Below are positions 61,215 through 64,000 of a stretch of 64,000 nucleotides of DNA, in pieces (position 1 is the stretch's first letter; each line of letters opens with the position of its first letter). This DNA is from Cardinalis cardinalis (taxonomy: Eukaryota > Chordata > Aves > Passeriformes > Cardinalidae): assembly GCA_014549065.1 (NCBI GenBank), contig JACDOX010000007.1, positions 9,469,648-9,533,647 on the forward strand, in the 5' to 3' direction. Both the position numbers and the translations under genes were made by a program. Under the pieces are notes generated by a model. The model did no database searches. It was not told where the DNA came from and was given only the letters and a program-made list of their open reading frames with translations.

Positions 61215-64000
61215 ATGTACTGTAACATGTATGGTACTTAATTTTGAGTGGTGCTTTAAGTTGTTACTGAGCTCCTTGATACAGATGTATGTTTTTTACA
61301 CAGATTTCTGATGTACTGTGGTTTTTATAGATTATTTGTATTTTTATTATTTGTGTTCTGTCTTGAGTTGAGAAATGAAATGAGATTACTCATGCTGCTC
61401 AAATACCAAGAGTTTAGTTCAAGCAAGGTATAACTGAGGAGCTGTTTTGAAAGGGTTTTTTTTATACTTTTTTTGAATTTACTGAATTCATGATGCTATA
61501 TTTAATGGGAAAATGCAGTGATTATTCCAGTATGTTAAGGCAATCAGTGAATTTTTATAACATGTTGCAAAGAGACACAGGTTTATTTTAGCAATGCCAT
61601 CTGTGTGAGGGTTATGGCTGAGTCTTGCAGTCACATATGTACTGTGCTTAACCTTCTCTGCTAGGTGAGAAGTCAGCTTTTGCAGGAGACACAAACTTTG
61701 AGTGGGTGCAGCCAACTTTGCAGTGGTTGCTCAGAGGTTCTGAGCAGACTGTGGAGCATGTCAGCCTGTAGGTAACATAAATGTACAGGAGCTGCTTTTT
61801 CACTGATGCTCCTCATTGTGACGTCAGCCCGATACACAGCAGCCGGTGAAGCAGGGACTGGGAAGGAGCCTCTTTCTGCGCAAGAAATAAACTCTTCATA
61901 CCAAATGAGTCAGACTGAGAATGTTTAGAATTGGCCCTTAGGTAGTGAGGCATTATCCATATGTTTTAAGGTTAGCTGTCCTTTCAAGATAAATGTAGAA
62001 AATGTATGTAAAAAGATCTTAACTTCTGATAAATTATAAAGCTTAAATAATACCTAAAGTGTTGTTATTATAGTATTGTCTTTGATGTTCATAATTGGAA
62101 GAACATTTTTTTTTAGTGAAAAATGGCATTGAAAGTGAATGAAATGATAGCTGTGCATTACAAAGGGTCACTTATATTCTAAAAAGGCTGGTTGACCATA
62201 CCAAGATTTGAATTGCCATGTTTTTTGCTGTTAACCAGTTACTCCAAGCTTCTGTTTTTTCCTTATGAAATTCTTTTATCAGCATCTGTGGAGGATTTCA
62301 TAGTCTAAACTCCTAGGACCCTTATCTATCATGTTAGGATTTAGTATGGTAGGGCTGTGGAAGATTTTTCCCTAGGCTAACTAGTCTGTCATGCCTCATT
62401 TCCCCAGCACTTTGGAGTTAAGAGGAGGAAGCATCAGTCGTCGTCATTTTTGTGAAGCCCTGCCTATCCTGTGGCTGCTTCTGGACTAGATTCTGCTGAC
62501 TCTTAAATCACCAGCAACACTTGCCTAATTCAGGGAATGCAAAATCAACCACTTTCCTATGATGGAAAGGATCCTCACCCTCCCAAATGTGGGCTCTCTA
62601 ATGCGTTGAGCTTTCACAGGTGCACGTACAATAAGCAAGAACCTCCCTGTGCCCAGGGAGAGAACTGAGAGCTGTGGTCATGGCCAGAACTGTTCCATTT
62701 CTGTTGTTCCTGTGTAGTTTTCTCTCTTGGGTGAGAACATTTACAGGCAGACATCGTCTTCCCAACAGTCTTTCCCAGAAGTTGCTGTTTCCTTAGATGT
62801 GCTTGTGTGAGTACATCCTCAGCCTGTCTTGGAGCAAGGTGGATTAACTTCAGGATGTTCCATGGCAGATCTTTTGAGGGTCTGGTACTTTGAGGCAAAG
62901 AGAGTGATGGTGAACCTCTCCCACTAGCACATCTGTATTCAGCAGAGGGTGGGTGTCCTGAGCCACATTTACCTTGCAGTGCTCAGTGGTTTGGTCGCTA
63001 GGACAGAAGTATGTGTATGAAGACCAACTTCTGCAGTATAAATTGTTTTGTCTTCCAAATATAAAAATGAGTTGATTTGTTTTGGAGAACAGATGGTTGT
63101 ATTTAGAGTTATCCAAGACATTCTAGAGTGAATTGACTTTTATACTTAGTTTTGGAGAGGAGAGTCATAAACATTTTTTTGTCAGAATAGCCTTAAATTC
63201 AGTAAAAGCCAGCGTCTGCGCTTTTCAAAAGTGCAGCAGAACTGCAATTGTGGGAGGAAGGGGAAGGAAGATGTGATTTTAAATATTCTTTAGAGTTTGT
63301 AAATATAAATAATCAAGCTTAAGCTATAGTCTCACTGATTCTGTAGTTCAGGTGCACTGTGATACCTGTTGCGCTACTGAATCGTTTCCTCAGCCCAACA
63401 ATCTGCCATGATCGTGTCAAAACAGAGGTTACTCCCTTTTGCCTTAGTTGCACTTATCCCATCGTCTTCCTCCAGTTGCTGTATTGCTCTGGCTGTGTTT
63501 ACAGACCTTGGATTTGCCATCCTGGCAAAATGTACCATAGGATTTGTCTTTTATTAAAATGGAAATTGAATTGCACATGCCCTTGGCCCCTTTTCTCTCC
63601 CAGATCCCGTGGGCTGGTGTGAGAAGAACTAAACCCAACTCAGGGAGATGTGGAGTCTGGAGCCATGGGATGAGTTGCTCTCTGGAAACAGCAGAAAATT
63701 ATAGTGGCATCCTCCATGACCAAGTCCTCTGGAAGGTAATGTCACTGTAAATGTGGAGCAACACTTTTTGACTTCTAATGGACACTCATGGTTCGGAGTG
63801 AAGGACTTGACACCGTGGAAGTTGGCACTAGATTTTTTTTTTCTTTTTTTGGTTAACTCACGTTATTGTACTGTGATAAATGAAAAGATAAAAATAAAAC
63901 ATGGAAAGTTCTCTGCTGTCCTTGGTCATGTTGTAGTCACTAAATTCTGTATTTGGGCTGTATTTTAGTGGAGAAGGCACACAGCGCACTCTGCAGGGCA
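61215..64000. other. BAG1 3' UTR/downstream flank, no gene seen
   Basis: This is moderately AT-rich sequence with short open frames on both strands, but none with recognisable protein character or matching splice sites. No well-known CR1 or LTR signature was found. The next gene is presumably right of the window. Confidence 0.5.

Noticed and set aside
62614..63116. Minus-strand open frames right of BAG1
   Set aside because: No recognised domain, no matching splice sites, ordinary base composition. Frames of this length occur by chance.

Overview
The window is nuclear DNA from a bird. It holds five intron-split vertebrate genes with GT-AG junctions and CpG-island promoters. It also holds many CR1 LINE 3' ends and ERVL-type LTR pieces of the kind scattered through bird genomes, probably from a neoavian, possibly a songbird. 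All five genes could be followed exon by exon, every exon keeps the reading frame, and each predicted protein is close in length to its human counterpart except BAG1, which is short. No rRNA, tRNA, CRISPR or prokaryotic feature was seen.

Layout: CCDC127 (minus, 669-2661) and SDHA (plus, 3593-18479) are head to head across a GC-rich shared promoter. FH (plus, 20110-35846) follows SDHA. About 1.4 kb separates the SDHA poly(A) signal from the FH start codon, and that gap holds one CR1 piece and a CpG island with a CCAAT-containing perfect inverted repeat. The FH-CHMP5 gap is almost wholly one CR1 element split by a solo LTR. CHMP5 (plus, 37330-46112) and BAG1 (plus, 46930-60638) follow in tandem, and the last 3.4 kb is BAG1 3' UTR and flank with no recognised gene.

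SDHA makes fumarate from succinate and FH hydrates that fumarate to malate, so two consecutive TCA-cycle enzymes lie side by side on one strand. CHMP5 (ESCRT-III, multivesicular body sorting) and BAG1 (HSP70 co-chaperone) are unrelated to that pathway. In human these genes lie in three places (CCDC127/SDHA 5p, FH 1q, CHMP5/BAG1 9p), and from memory they also lie on three different chicken chromosomes (2, 3 and Z). The window is therefore either a real rearranged neighbourhood or a chimeric assembly.

Single ambiguous bases (n) behave like masked heterozygous sites. All ten inside coding exons are at positions where a synonymous change is possible. They occur about once per 350 bases up to 34.9 kb, but only three are seen in the remaining 29 kb. 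The density change falls close to the FH-CHMP5 junction, so the two halves may differ in ploidy or ancestry, for example a Z-linked segment in a female.
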